This document shows positions 1 through 8,530 of a stretch of DNA of 64,000 nt, in pieces. Location of the stretch: contig NZ_JALLGK010000002.1 of the NCBI RefSeq assembly GCF_023072595.1, positions 851,655-915,654 of the forward strand, in the 5' to 3' direction. Numbering within the stretch: the stretch's first letter is position 1; the number at the start of each line of letters is the position of its first letter. The position numbers were made by a program, and so were the translations under genes. Origin of the DNA: Streptomyces sp. XM4193. Its GTDB lineage: Bacteria; Actinomycetota; Actinomycetes; Streptomycetales; Streptomycetaceae. The notes beneath the pieces were generated by a model. The model was not told the origin of the DNA, did no database searches, and saw only the letters and a program-made list of their open reading frames with translations.

Positions 1-1463
1 AGTACATCGACCAGCAGATCCTCTTCGCCGACGGCGACGAGGAGATGACCGCCGAGAAGGTCGACAAAGCTCTCGCGGCCCAGGGCGTGAGCATCGTGGA
101 GGTGGCCCGGGGCAAGGACGGCCAGTGGCAGCGCGTGAAGTCCCGCTACGCGCGCAAGGTGCACGGCAACACCCCGGTGACCTTCTCCGGCCCGGTCACC
201 GAGAAGCACCCCGCGCTGCAGGCCGGCAACCGGCCGATGGGCACGCTCAACAACTGCTCCATGGGCGTCACCCCGTGGGGGACCTACCTCGCCTGCGAGG
301 AGAACTTCAACTCCTACTTCGGCACCGAGGACCCCGACTGGGAGCCGGACACCCTGCAGAAGCGCTACGGCGTGGACAACGTCGGGTTCGGCTACAACTG
401 GCACACGGCCAGCGAGCGTTGGGACGTCGCCACCAACCCCGGCGAGGTGAACCGTTTCGGCTGGATCACCGAGATCGACCCGAAGGACCCGCGCCAGACG
501 CCGGTCAAGCGCACCGCGCTCGGCCGCTTCAAGCGCGAGGGCTGCATGGTCACCGAGGCGCGCGGCCGGTTCGTCGGCTACTCCGGCGACGACCAGGACG
601 GCGACTACGTCTACAAGTTCGTCGGCGACCGCCCCTGGCGCGAGCACCGCAGGGCGGGCCGCAGCCCGCTCGACCACGGCCGCCTCTACGTCGCCCGCTA
701 CAACGACGACGGCAGCGGCGACTGGCTGCCCCTGGTGCACGGCGAGGGCGAGCTGACCACCGACAACGGCTGGAAGGACCAGGCGGACGTACTGATCCGG
801 ACCAGGGAGGCGGCCGACGCCGTCGGCGCGACCAGGATGGACCGCCCCGAGTGGCTGGCGGTCAACCCGAAGAACAAGGACGTCTACGTCTCGCTGACCA
901 ACGGCAGCGGCTGGGACAGCGCCGTCACCCCGCGCGACCCCAACCCGTACGGCCACATCGTGCGCTGGCGCGAGAAGGGCGGCGACAACACCGCCACCAG
1001 CTTCCACTGGGACATCTTCGTCCTGGCCGGCGACCCGGCCTACGACGACAGCGTGAAGCTCGGCGACAACCTCTTCGGCTCGCCCGACGGCCTGTGGTTC
1101 GACGCCGACGGGCGGCTGTGGATCCAGACCGACGTCTCCAACTCCTCGCAGAACCTGCCGGAGAAGGGGTACGACAACATCGGCAACAACGCCATGCTCG
1201 CCGCCGACCCCAGGACGCGGGAGATCCGGCGGTTCCTCGTCGGCCCGCGCGGCGCCGAGATCACCGGCGTGATCACCACGCCCGACCAGCGGACGATGTT
1301 CGTCAACGTCCAGCACCCGGGCGAGGCGACCGAGGCGTGGGGCGAACCCACCCCGCAGAACCCGCGGGACGTCAGCAACTGGCCGGACTTCGACCCCGAG
1401 GGTCGTCCGCGCTCGGCAACCCTGGTGATCACCCGGGAGGACGGCGGCCGGATCGGCGCCTGA
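1..1463 (+). CDS. PhoX-family (DUF839) phosphatase, 5' truncated
   Basis: This frame is open from the first bases of the window, so the N terminus, where a Tat signal would be expected, lies outside. The visible 480 or so residues match the PhoX/DUF839 beta-propeller family. They include the stretch NNCSMGVTPWGTYLACEEN near visible residue 80 and repeated acidic, aromatic blade motifs such as GYSGDDQDGDYVYKF. PhoX enzymes are secreted, metal-dependent phosphomonoesterases that release phosphate from organic phosphate. The family is recognised from motifs; the metal ligands cannot be assigned by eye. The stop at 1461-1463 is followed by tandem repeats. A PhoP-regulated promoter would be expected upstream but cannot be seen here. 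Confidence 0.88.
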   Translation, partial: YIDQQILFADGDEEMTAEKVDKALAAQGVSIVEVARGKDGQWQRVKSRYARKVHGNTPVTFSGPVTEKHPALQAGNRPMGTLNNCSMGVTPWGTYLACEENFNSYFGTEDPDWEPDTLQKRYGVDNVGFGYNWHTASERWDVATNPGEVNRFGWITEIDPKDPRQTPVKRTALGRFKREGCMVTEARGRFVGYSGDDQDGDYVYKFVGDRPWREHRRAGRSPLDHGRLYVARYNDDGSGDWLPLVHGEGELTTDNGWKDQADVLIRTREAADAVGATRMDRPEWLAVNPKNKDVYVSLTNGSGWDSAVTPRDPNPYGHIVRWREKGGDNTATSFHWDIFVLAGDPAYDDSVKLGDNLFGSPDGLWFDADGRLWIQTDVSNSSQNLPEKGYDNIGNNAMLAADPRTREIRRFLVGPRGAEITGVITTPDQRTMFVNVQHPGEATEAWGEPTPQNPRDVSNWPDFDPEGRPRSATLVITREDGGRIGA

Positions 1464-1500
1464 ACCAGGCGCCCGGCCCGCCCGTACGTCCCGCCGCGCA

Positions 1501-1654
1501 CGGTCGTACGGAGCGCGCCGCACGGTCGTACGGAGCGCGCCGCACGGTCGTACGGAGCGCGCCGCACGGTCGTACGGAGCGCGCCGCACGGTCGTACGGA
1601 GCGCACGGCGCCGTCGTACGGAACGCACCGCGCCGTCGTGCGGAGTGCACCCGA
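1501..1654. repeat. 22-bp tandem repeat, seven copies
   Basis: The unit cggtcgtacggagcgcgccg plus ca repeats head to tail with a strict 22-base period starting at 1501, 1523, 1545, 1567 and 1589. Two diverged copies follow at 1611 and 1633. Each copy contains the CGTACG palindrome or a variant. There are no spacers, so it is not a CRISPR array. It begins 37 bases after the PhoX stop. Confidence 0.9.
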
Positions 1655-1782
1655 GCGGACCCGAATCCGCCGTGCGGAGTGCGCCGCGCACCGCCGCCGA
1701 GCTGCGCCGATAAGGCCGGCTTGGCGGCGGTCAAGGCCGAGCGCCGATGGACAACCCCAGGGCCCGGACGCACAGTTGGACG

Positions 1783-2892
1783 ATGGACCCCACGCAGACT
1801 CCGTCCCTCGTGCACGCTTCGACGAACGAGCTGGTCGCCGCCGAGTTCGGTGCCGGGACCGCAGACCGGACCGGCGGCGCCGTGCGCTATCTCAACACCG
1901 CCTCCCAGGGGCTGCTGCCCGAGCGCTCGGCCGCGGTGCTGCGCACCGCGGTGTCCGAGATGACGGCCGGCACTTTGGACATGGTCCGCTGCTTCGAGCA
2001 GGTCGACGCCGCCCGCGCCTCCTTCGCCGCCCTGGCGGGCGTGGCCGCGGAGCAGGTCGCGGTCGGCACCTCGGTCGCGGTGCACGTCGGGCTGGTCGCC
2101 GCCTCGCTGCCGCCCGGCTCCCGGGTCCTCACGGTCGAGGGCGACTTCGCCTCGGTGGTCAACCCCTTCGCCGTCCGGGACGATCTGCACGTGCGCGCCG
2201 TACCGCTGGCGGAGCTCGCGGACACGGTCACCGCGGACACCGACCTGGTCGCGTTCAGCGCCGTCCAGTCCGCCGACGGACGGATCGCCGACCTGGACGG
2301 CGTGCGTGCGGCCGCTCGCAGGCACGGCTGCCGGACCCTCGTGGACGCCACCCAGGCCGCCGGCTGGCTCCCGCTCGACCTCGGCCGTTTCGACTACGCG
2401 GTCTGCGGCGCGTACAAGTGGCTGCTCTGTCCCCGGGGCACGTCCTTCCTGGTCGTCACGGACGAGAGCGGTCCGCTGCTTGCGCTGCACGCGAGTTGGG
2501 TGGCGGGCGAGAGCCCCTGGGAGATGTGCTACGGCCCCGTGCCGCGGCCGGCGCCGGGCGCGCGCCGCTACGACGAGCCGGTGCCGTTCCTGCCCTATCT
2601 CGCGGCTGCCGAGTCGTTGCGGCTGTTGGCGGGCATCGGTGTGGACCGCGTCGCGGCGCACAACACGGGGCTCGCCGCTCGCTTCCGCGCCGCGGCCTCC
2701 GGCGCCGGTCTCGCGGTGGTGCCCGGCGACTCGGCGATCGTCTCGCTGCCGGGGCTGGGGGAGGAGGGGCGCGCCCGCGCCGCCCGGGCGGGTGTGGGGG
2801 TCTCGGTGCGCGCCGGCGACCTGCGCGCCGCCTTCCACCTCTACAACACCGAGGCGGACGCGGACGCCCTGCTGCGCGCACTCACCGCCTGA
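1783..2892 (+). CDS. class V aminotransferase-fold PLP enzyme
   Basis: About 369 residues. The fold resembles cysteine desulfurase or kynureninase-type class V aminotransferases: a N-terminal RYLNTASQG segment, the central VDATQAAGWLPLD segment (PLP-binding Asp) and GAYKWLLCPRG carrying the probable Schiff-base lysine. The C terminus (VSVRAGDLRAAFHLYNTE) matches the small domain of the same family. The substrate is unknown. A start at 1747 is possible, but 1783 is preferred because a -10-like CACAGT (1771-1776) ends seven bases upstream, the leaderless arrangement seen elsewhere in this window. It stands alone between two repeat tracts, with no operon partner to hint at a pathway. Confidence 0.8.
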   Translation: MDPTQTPSLVHASTNELVAAEFGAGTADRTGGAVRYLNTASQGLLPERSAAVLRTAVSEMTAGTLDMVRCFEQVDAARASFAALAGVAAEQVAVGTSVAVHVGLVAASLPPGSRVLTVEGDFASVVNPFAVRDDLHVRAVPLAELADTVTADTDLVAFSAVQSADGRIADLDGVRAAARRHGCRTLVDATQAAGWLPLDLGRFDYAVCGAYKWLLCPRGTSFLVVTDESGPLLALHASWVAGESPWEMCYGPVPRPAPGARRYDEPVPFLPYLAAAESLRLLAGIGVDRVAAHNTGLAARFRAAASGAGLAVVPGDSAIVSLPGLGEEGRARAARAGVGVSVRAGDLRAAFHLYNTEADADALLRALTA

Positions 2893-2911
2893 ACACCCCG
2901 CCCGCCGGGCC

Positions 2912-2983
2912 GACCAACGCCTGCCCGAGCCGGGCGACCAACGCCTGCCCGAGCCGGGCGACCAACGCCTGCCCGAGCCGGGC
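2912..2983. repeat. 24-bp tandem repeat, three copies
   Basis: The unit gaccaacgcctgcccgagcc plus gggc occurs three times at 2912, 2936 and 2960, identical by eye, 20 bases after the aminotransferase stop. No function is apparent. Confidence 0.88.
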
Positions 2984-3066
2984 CGAGCACCGCCCGCCTG
3001 CGCCGGGCGCGACCACCCCTCGGCCTCGCGCCGGGCGCACCGCAGCCCGGCCGACCCCGGACACAC

Positions 3067-3106
3067 CTGGGCGCCGCCCGCTCTGACGCGTACGGGCGGC
3101 GCCCAG
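3067..3106. terminator. convergent terminator hairpin
   Basis: A perfect 14-bp inverted repeat (ctgggcgccgcccg and its complement) with a 12-base loop lies between the convergent aminotransferase and ectD genes. It could serve both strands. No U-tract follows, as is common in high-GC actinobacteria. Confidence 0.7.
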
Positions 3107-3163
3107 CCGATCCATCGGAGCGTCTCCGCGACGGGGGTGCCCGCCCCGAAGGCTCCGCCGACC

Positions 3164-4063
3164 TCAGCGCACGGGCTGGAAGTCGCGGGCCCCGATGTAG
3201 TCCGGCCTGCCCCTGGGGGCGGCGAACGGTTCCACGGCGGCGTTCTCCACGCTGTTGAACACGATGAAGACGTTGCTCCGCGGATAGGGAGTGATGTTGT
3301 CACCCGAGCCGTGCATGCAGTTGCAGTCGAACCAGGTGGCCGACCCCGCCGCGCCGGTGAACAGCTGGATCCCGTGGTCTGCGGAGAAGCGGCTGAGCAT
3401 CTCGTCGGACGGGATGCCGGCGTCCTGCATCTGGAGTGACTTCTTGTAGTTGTCCTTCGGGGTCTCCCCGGCACAGCCGAGGAATGTCCGGTGCGATCCC
3501 GGCATGATCATCAAGCCGCCGTTGGTCGCGAGGTTCTCGGTGAGCGCGATCGACACCGAGACGGTCCGCATGTTCGGCAGACCGTCCTCCGCGTGCCAGG
3601 TTTCGAAGTCGGAGTGCCAGTAGAAGCCCTTGGCTCCGAATCCGGGCTTGACGTTGATGCGGGACTGGTGGACGTAGACGTCCGAGCCCAGGATCTGCCG
3701 AGCCCGTCCGACGACCCGGGGGTCGCGCACGAGTCCGGCGAAGATCTCGCTGAGTTTGTGCACCTCGAACACGGACCGAATCTCCTGAGAGGCCGGCTCC
3801 ACGATGGAGCGCGGATTCTTTCGGATCTCCGGGTCCGAGATGAGCCTTTCCAGTTCGCCGCGATAGACCGACACCTCGTCAGGGGTGATCAGCCGGTCGA
3901 TCGCGAGGAACCCGTCCCGCTCGTAGTCCGCCAGGTCCTGGGACTCGATGGGCCCAGGTGTGCCCTGTGGGGACCACACCACCGGGTCCTGCCGCTCGAT
4001 CGCCACCTCGGTGGCTCCGCGCGTCGGGTAGAGGTCGATGGTGCGCTCGGGTGCGAGGGTCAT
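3164..4063 (-). CDS. ectD: ectoine hydroxylase EctD
   Basis: 299 residues, the usual EctD length. It converts ectoine to 5-hydroxyectoine using Fe(II), 2-oxoglutarate and oxygen in the cytoplasm. The iron-binding facial triad is visible: H150 and D152 in FYWHSDFETWH and H251 in CNCMHGSGDN. The FYWHSDFETWHAEDGLPNMR block is the EctD signature region. The start ATG has the ribosome-binding site AGGAGAGG upstream. It is the last gene of ectABCD, 92 bases after ectC. The presence of ectD indicates production of hydroxyectoine as a protectant against salt and heat. Confidence 0.96.
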   Translation of the reverse strand: MTLAPERTIDLYPTRGATEVAIERQDPVVWSPQGTPGPIESQDLADYERDGFLAIDRLITPDEVSVYRGELERLISDPEIRKNPRSIVEPASQEIRSVFEVHKLSEIFAGLVRDPRVVGRARQILGSDVYVHQSRINVKPGFGAKGFYWHSDFETWHAEDGLPNMRTVSVSIALTENLATNGGLMIMPGSHRTFLGCAGETPKDNYKKSLQMQDAGIPSDEMLSRFSADHGIQLFTGAAGSATWFDCNCMHGSGDNITPYPRSNVFIVFNSVENAAVEPFAAPRGRPDYIGARDFQPVR

Positions 4064-4155
4064 GAGGTTGCCTTCCTCTCCTCTCGTTACGGTCCTTTTC
4101 TCTCGTCGGTCGGTCTGCGGTCAGCCGGATCGGCCGTTGCGGCCCGGCTGTCGTC

Positions 4156-4560
4156 TCAGCTGTCGTCGTCCTCGGTGAGCAGCGGGTACACGCCGTTCTC
4201 GTCGTGGTCCTCGCGGCCGGTGACCGGGGGGTTGAAGACGCAGATGACACGGAAGTCGGTCTTCGGGCGCACGGTGTGCTTCTCGTGGCCGTTGAGCAGG
4301 TACATCGTGCCCGGGCTGATCCAGTGGGTCTCACCCGTCTCGTCGTTGGTCAGCTCCGCCTCGCCCTCGACGCAGAGCACGGCCTCGATGTGGTTGGCGT
4401 ACCACATCGACGTCTCGGTGCCGGCGTAGAGAGTCGTCTCGTGCAACGAGAAACCGACCCGCTCCTTGGCCAGCACGATGCGCTTGCTGCGCCAGGTGCC
4501 CGATGCGGAGCGAACATCACGGTCGGTGCCTTCGATTTCCTGGAAAGAACGAACGATCAC
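4156..4560 (-). CDS. ectC: L-ectoine synthase EctC
   Basis: 134 residues, cupin fold, matching the usual EctC length. It cyclises N-gamma-acetyl-2,4-diaminobutyrate to ectoine. The family-typical segments [17 protein letters not shown] and [11 protein letters not shown] carry the cupin metal and substrate residues. The start is taken as GTG at 4560 ([12 protein letters not shown]), which corresponds to the conserved MIVRS beginning of EctC. The frame stays open upstream, but that part is the ectB-ectC spacer. The ribosome-binding site is weak (AAGGG). A terminator-like hairpin sits just upstream, so ectC and ectD may be expressed at lower levels than ectAB. Confidence 0.95.
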   Translation of the reverse strand: MIVRSFQEIEGTDRDVRSASGTWRSKRIVLAKERVGFSLHETTLYAGTETSMWYANHIEAVLCVEGEAELTNDETGETHWISPGTMYLLNGHEKHTVRPKTDFRVICVFNPPVTGREDHDENGVYPLLTEDDDS

Positions 4561-4622
4561 GGTGCTGGTGCCCTTCTGTTGAGTTCTCAGATCCTGCCTG
4601 CCCAGTACAGCAGTGGATAAAA

Positions 4623-4657
4623 GCCCCGGCCCGCCCCAGTACGGGACGGGCCGGGGC
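4623..4657 (-). terminator. intra-operon terminator-like hairpin between ectB and ectC
   Basis: An 11-bp perfect stem (gccccggcccg and its complement) with a 13-base loop. On the minus strand the stem is followed directly by TTTTA, the pattern of an intrinsic terminator. It lies in the 105-base gap after the ectB stop and before the ectC start. It may act as a partial terminator or as a 3' end stabiliser for ectAB mRNA. Confidence 0.65.
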
Positions 4658-4665
4658 ACAGTGGG

Positions 4666-5934
4666 TCAAACGGTCTCACGGATGGCGCGCGAAAGGATGC
4701 GAAGCCCCTCGTCGAGCTCCTCCGCGCTGATGGTCAGCGCCGGCAGCAGCTTGACTACCTCGCTCTCCGGGCCCGAGGTCTCCACCAGGAGCCCGAGCTC
4801 GAAGGCGCGCTTGGCGACCTTCCCGGCCGTCGGCTTGTCGCGCATCTCCAGACCCCACACCAGACCCCGGCCGCGGTACTCGACCGTGGCGTCCGGGTGC
4901 TCGGCGCGGATGGCTCTGAAGGTCTCCTCGATCTGCTCGCCCCGGGCACGGGTCTGCTTCTCCGTCTGGCCGTCCGCCCAGTACGTCTCCAGGGCGGCGG
5001 TCGCGGTGACGAAGGCCGGGTTGTTGCCGCGGAAGGTGCCGTTGTGCTCGCCCGGCTCCCAGATGTCCAGCTCGGGCTTGAACATCGTCAGCGACATCGG
5101 CAGGCCGTAGCCGCTGATGGACTTGGAGACCGTGACGATGTCCGGGACGATCCCGGCCTCCTCGAAGGAGAAGAAGGCGCCGGTGCGTCCGCAGCCCATC
5201 TGGATGTCGTCGACGATCAGCAGCATGTCGTAGCGCTCGCACAGGTCGGCCAGCGCACGCAGCCACTCGGCACGTGCGACGTTGATGCCGCCCTCGCCCT
5301 GGACCGTCTCGACGATGACCGCCGCCGGCTGGTTCAGGCCGGAGCCCGAGTCCTCCAGCAGACGCTCGAACCAGATGAAGTCCGGGGTCTGGCCGTTGAG
5401 GTAGTCGTCGAAGGGCATCGGGGTGCCGTGCACCAGCGGGATGCCGGCGCCGGCGCGCTTGAACGCGTTGCCGGTCACGGCCAGCGAGCCCAGCGACATG
5501 CCGTGGAAGGCGTTGGTGAAGGAGACGATCGACTCGCGGCCCTTGACCTTGCGCGCGAGCTTCAGCGCGGCCTCGACCGCGTTGGTGCCGGTCGGGCCGG
5601 GGAACATGACCTTGTACGGCAGGTCGCGCGGGCGCAGGATCAGGTTCTGGAAGGTCTCCAGGAAGGCCCGCTTGGCCACGGTGGACATGTCCAGTCCGTG
5701 GGTGACGCCGTCGCGCTCGATGTAGTCGATCAGGGCGCGTTTGAGAACCGGGTTGTTGTGGCCGTAGTTCAGCGACCCCGCGCCGGCGAAGAAGTCGAGG
5801 TAGGCGTGGCCGTCCTCGTCGTACATGTAGCTGCCCTGGGCGCGATCGAAGATCGTCGGCCAGCCACGGCAGTAGCCACGAACCTCCGACTCCAGGGTCT
5901 CGAAGACACTCAGGTCCGGCTGGGTGATGGTCAC
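4666..5934 (-). CDS. ectB: diaminobutyrate-2-oxoglutarate transaminase EctB
   Basis: 422 residues, class III aminotransferase. It makes L-2,4-diaminobutyrate from aspartate semialdehyde with glutamate as amino donor, the first step of ectoine synthesis. PLP features are visible: GPTGTNAVEAALKLAR near residue 113, the VDDIQMGCGRTG block with the PLP-pyridine Asp near 242, and the Schiff-base lysine K271 in TVSKSISGYG. The start is GTG at 5934 (VTITQPDLSVFE) with AGGAG a few bases upstream. The frame is open much further upstream, but that overlaps ectA and is not coding. It follows ectA after 107 bases. Confidence 0.96.
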   Translation of the reverse strand: MTITQPDLSVFETLESEVRGYCRGWPTIFDRAQGSYMYDEDGHAYLDFFAGAGSLNYGHNNPVLKRALIDYIERDGVTHGLDMSTVAKRAFLETFQNLILRPRDLPYKVMFPGPTGTNAVEAALKLARKVKGRESIVSFTNAFHGMSLGSLAVTGNAFKRAGAGIPLVHGTPMPFDDYLNGQTPDFIWFERLLEDSGSGLNQPAAVIVETVQGEGGINVARAEWLRALADLCERYDMLLIVDDIQMGCGRTGAFFSFEEAGIVPDIVTVSKSISGYGLPMSLTMFKPELDIWEPGEHNGTFRGNNPAFVTATAALETYWADGQTEKQTRARGEQIEETFRAIRAEHPDATVEYRGRGLVWGLEMRDKPTAGKVAKRAFELGLLVETSGPESEVVKLLPALTISAEELDEGLRILSRAIRETV

Positions 5935-6041
5935 AGGAACTCCTGGGAGTGAGTCGCGGGAGGGAAGAAAGTCTCTGGTTCGAGCCCGGGCAGGCCCGCG
6001 GTCGCGGCCGGCTGCGGGAGCCGGCCGTGGGGGTGGGCCGG

Positions 6042-6617
6042 TCAGTGCTCCGCGCGCAGAAGCCGCGGAATCGGACCTATCCGGTAGAGCACCTCGGGCT
6101 CGTGGCCCTCGTCCGGGAAGGCCGTGCCGTCGAACAGCACCTCGCGCTCCACGTCGGCGCCGTGGCGTTCGGCGAAGGACGTGAACAGTCGGTTGGAGGG
6201 GGCGTTGTCGGGGGTCACGGTGGTTTCCAGGTGGTCGATGCCGAACTCGTCGGCGACCCGTGCCGTCAGACCGTCGAGCATCGCACCGGCGAGACCGCGT
6301 CCGCGCTGCGAGCCGTCCACGGCGACCTGCCAGATCAGCAGGGTCCGCTCGTGCCGGGGCCGTACGAAGCCGGTGATGAAGCCGACCGGCTCCCCGTCCC
6401 CGTCGCGCGCCACGACCGAGGTGGCGCCGAAGTCCCGACACCACAGCAGATAGCTGTAGGAGGAGTTGAGGTCGAGCACCTGTGAGTCGCGGGCGATGCG
6501 CCAAAACGCAGCGCCGTCCTCGACCCGGGGAGTGTCGAGCTTCAGTCCTTCCGGGATTTCCAGTACTTCGCGTACGTCGCTGCGGGCACCTGCAAGGTCT
6601 GCTTGTGCGGGGGTCAT
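6042..6617 (-). CDS. ectA: L-2,4-diaminobutyrate N-acetyltransferase EctA
   Basis: About 191 residues, GNAT fold. It acetylates the gamma amino group of diaminobutyrate using acetyl-CoA. The acetyl-CoA loop QRGRGLAGAMLDGL and the EctA-typical LNSSYSYLLWCRDF segment are clear. Two in-frame ATGs (6623 and 6617) are candidates. Neither has a ribosome-binding site, but an AT-rich TAAATT (6631-6626, minus) lies nine bases before 6617 and could be the -10 box of a leaderless or nearly leaderless operon promoter. It is the first gene of ectABCD. No dedicated aspartokinase gene is linked. Confidence 0.95.
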   Translation of the reverse strand: MTPAQADLAGARSDVREVLEIPEGLKLDTPRVEDGAAFWRIARDSQVLDLNSSYSYLLWCRDFGATSVVARDGDGEPVGFITGFVRPRHERTLLIWQVAVDGSQRGRGLAGAMLDGLTARVADEFGIDHLETTVTPDNAPSNRLFTSFAERHGADVEREVLFDGTAFPDEGHEPEVLYRIGPIPRLLRAEH

Positions 6618-7077
6618 GTTCATTAAATTTACCGAGGAGAATCCGAAATTGCATCGCGGATCAGGGTTACGCAGAAGCGCAGGATGTGTTATCGCGCGAA
6701 CCCGCGAACAGCGGGCGCGAGGCCGCGGAATTGGCCGGTTTGTCATGGATAAAACGGGCCAAGCGGACGAAATGTTGGATGCGTCACAGTCGCGTAACGC
6801 TGTGGAGACCCCTCCGAATTGCAGTGGCGTAGCTCGCAAAACCAGTGCGTTTGGGCTTGGGAGCGCCGGGCAGGAGAGAGTCGGTGACTAAGATCGCGAT
6901 TTCGAATCCGAACGCATCGTAGCGGATTCCATGAGTGGCGCGAGTGACTTTTCGGGATTACTGTCCGCGGTTGTTCCGCTGCTGTTCCTTGGCAGAACGG
7001 CCCGCGATCAGTTGTCGAACGAGCGGTGAAGAGCCGTCGATCGCATTCGGATCGGGGCACGGATTAGTGTGCGGCAC
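6618..7077. other. divergent ectA / amidohydrolase promoter region
   Basis: 460 bases without a convincing gene, clearly less GC-rich than the surroundings (for example attaaattta at 6622-6631 and gataaaacg near 6747). It must carry the ectABCD promoter on the minus strand and the amidohydrolase promoter on the plus strand. Small open frames are present on both strands but lack coding bias and ribosome-binding sites. No clear operator could be picked out by eye. Confidence 0.6.
7065..7070 (+). promoter_or_regulatory. -10 box of a probable leaderless promoter
   Basis: TAGTGT ends eight bases before the ATG at 7078, and no ribosome-binding site is present. Transcription would start at or within a base of the start codon. 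Confidence 0.45.
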
Positions 7078-8178
7078 ATGAGCGACAGCGCGGTGCTGCA
7101 CATCAAAGGCCGGGTCCTGGTGGGCCCCGAGGACGTCCGGGACGAGCTGTGGGTGCGCGAGGGCCGCATCACCTTCGAACGGCCGCCTCGCACCGCGGAC
7201 ACCACCGCACTGGCCGGATGGGTGCTGCCCGGTCTCGTCGACGCCCACTGCCACATCGGACTGGACGCCGGCGGCGCGGTCGACCGCGCCACCAGCCGGG
7301 CTCAGGCGCTCACCGACCGCGACGCCGGAACGCTGCTGGTGCGCGACGCCGGCTCGCCCGCCGACACCCGCTGGATCGACGACGAGCAGGGCCTGCCCCG
7401 CATCGTCAGAGCGGGGCGCCACCTCGCCAGGCCGCGCCGCTACCTGCGCAACTTCGCCCACGAGATCGAGCCCGAGGAGCTCGCCCCCAGGGTCGCGCAG
7501 GAGGCCAGGCGCGGCGACGGCTGGGTCAAGCTCGTCGGCGACTGGATCGACCGGGAGCAGGGCGACCTCGCCCCGTGCTGGCCGCGCTGGGCGCTGGAGG
7601 AGGCCGTCGCCGCCGCCCACCGGGAAGGCGCCCGGCTGACCGCGCACTGCTTCGCCGAGAGTTCGCTGCGCGATCTGGTCGAGGCCGGCGCGGACTGCGT
7701 GGAGCACGCCACCGGACTGACCGAGGACCTCATTCCGCTCTTCGTCGAACGCGGCACCGCCGTCGTGCCGACCCTGGTCAACATCGCCACGTTCCCGCGC
7801 CTGGCCGAGGGCGGACGGGCCCGGTTCCCGCGCTGGGCGGCCCACATGGACCGGCTCCACGAACGCCGCCACGACACCGTACGAGCGGCGTACGAGGCCG
7901 GAATCCCGATCTACGTCGGCACCGACGCGGGCGGCACCATCGCGCACGGCCGGGTCGTCGACGAGGTGGCCGAGCTGGTGCGCGCCGGCATCCCGGCGGT
8001 CGACGCGCTCTCGGCCGCCGCCTGGGCGGCCCGCCGGTGGCTCGGGCATCCCGGGCTGGAGGAGGGCGCGCCCGCCGATCTGCTGGTCTGCGACTCCGAC
8101 CCCCGGGCGGACGTCCGGGCGCTGGCGGGGCCGCGCACTGTGGTGCTCCGCGGCCGAGTGGTCTCGACGACGCGCTGA
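7078..8178 (+). CDS. amidohydrolase family protein
   Basis: 366 residues, metal-dependent hydrolase of the amidohydrolase (imidazolonepropionase-like or prolidase-like) superfamily. The order of motifs is canonical: a small N-terminal beta-sandwich, VDAHCHIGLD with the HxH metal pair near residue 63, a central Lys/His region (VKLVGDW, LTAHCFAES, VEHATG) and IYVGTDAGG with the terminal Asp. The C-terminal sandwich returns with GAPADLLVCDSDP. The true substrate is unknown. ATG at 7078 is preferred over GTG at 7069 because of the -10-like TAGTGT just upstream and the lack of a ribosome-binding site. It diverges from the ectoine operon, but nothing shows a functional link. Confidence 0.85.
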   Translation: MSDSAVLHIKGRVLVGPEDVRDELWVREGRITFERPPRTADTTALAGWVLPGLVDAHCHIGLDAGGAVDRATSRAQALTDRDAGTLLVRDAGSPADTRWIDDEQGLPRIVRAGRHLARPRRYLRNFAHEIEPEELAPRVAQEARRGDGWVKLVGDWIDREQGDLAPCWPRWALEEAVAAAHREGARLTAHCFAESSLRDLVEAGADCVEHATGLTEDLIPLFVERGTAVVPTLVNIATFPRLAEGGRARFPRWAAHMDRLHERRHDTVRAAYEAGIPIYVGTDAGGTIAHGRVVDEVAELVRAGIPAVDALSAAAWAARRWLGHPGLEEGAPADLLVCDSDPRADVRALAGPRTVVLRGRVVSTTR

Positions 8179-8184
8179 CGCCCC

Positions 8185-8228
8185 GTGCGGCGCCGTGAGC
8201 CCGTGCGGCGCCGTGAGCCCGTGCGGCG
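8185..8228. repeat. 18-bp tandem repeat, 2.4 copies
   Basis: The unit gtgcggcgccgtgagccc occurs at 8185 and 8203 with a partial third copy at 8221, six bases after the amidohydrolase stop. The rest of the gap to 8530 holds no gene; a weak TACGGT at 8380-8385 could be a -10 box for the next gene. Confidence 0.75.
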
Positions 8229-8530
8229 AACGCGCCGGGGTGGCGGAGTGCCCGCCCGCGCACTGCCGTGCTCTCCACGACGCCGGGGTGCGTCGGCGCG
8301 GAGTCCCGGCGCGGGCCCGGCGGTGCGCAACTGCCGCCGGAGCGGGGCCGGGTGGGGCCGAGGGGTGTTCGCGCATCCGTACGGTGTGACCCCGTCCGGG
8401 TGAAGCCGTGGCGCGCGGCTGACGCGACACGCGTGGGACGTCAACGATGGCGTCGTCCCGTCACCGGTGCGCGTGAAGTCCCCTGCCAGGCGCGTCGGTG
8501 GCCTCCAACCCCTGTGGGAGTTCCACCACC

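Noticed and set aside
1501..1654. Possible CRISPR array
   Set aside because: The 22-bp units are contiguous with no spacers, and there are no cas genes.
6630..7060. Small open frames between ectA and the amidohydrolase gene
   Set aside because: They lack codon bias and ribosome-binding sites, and the region is AT-richer promoter DNA.
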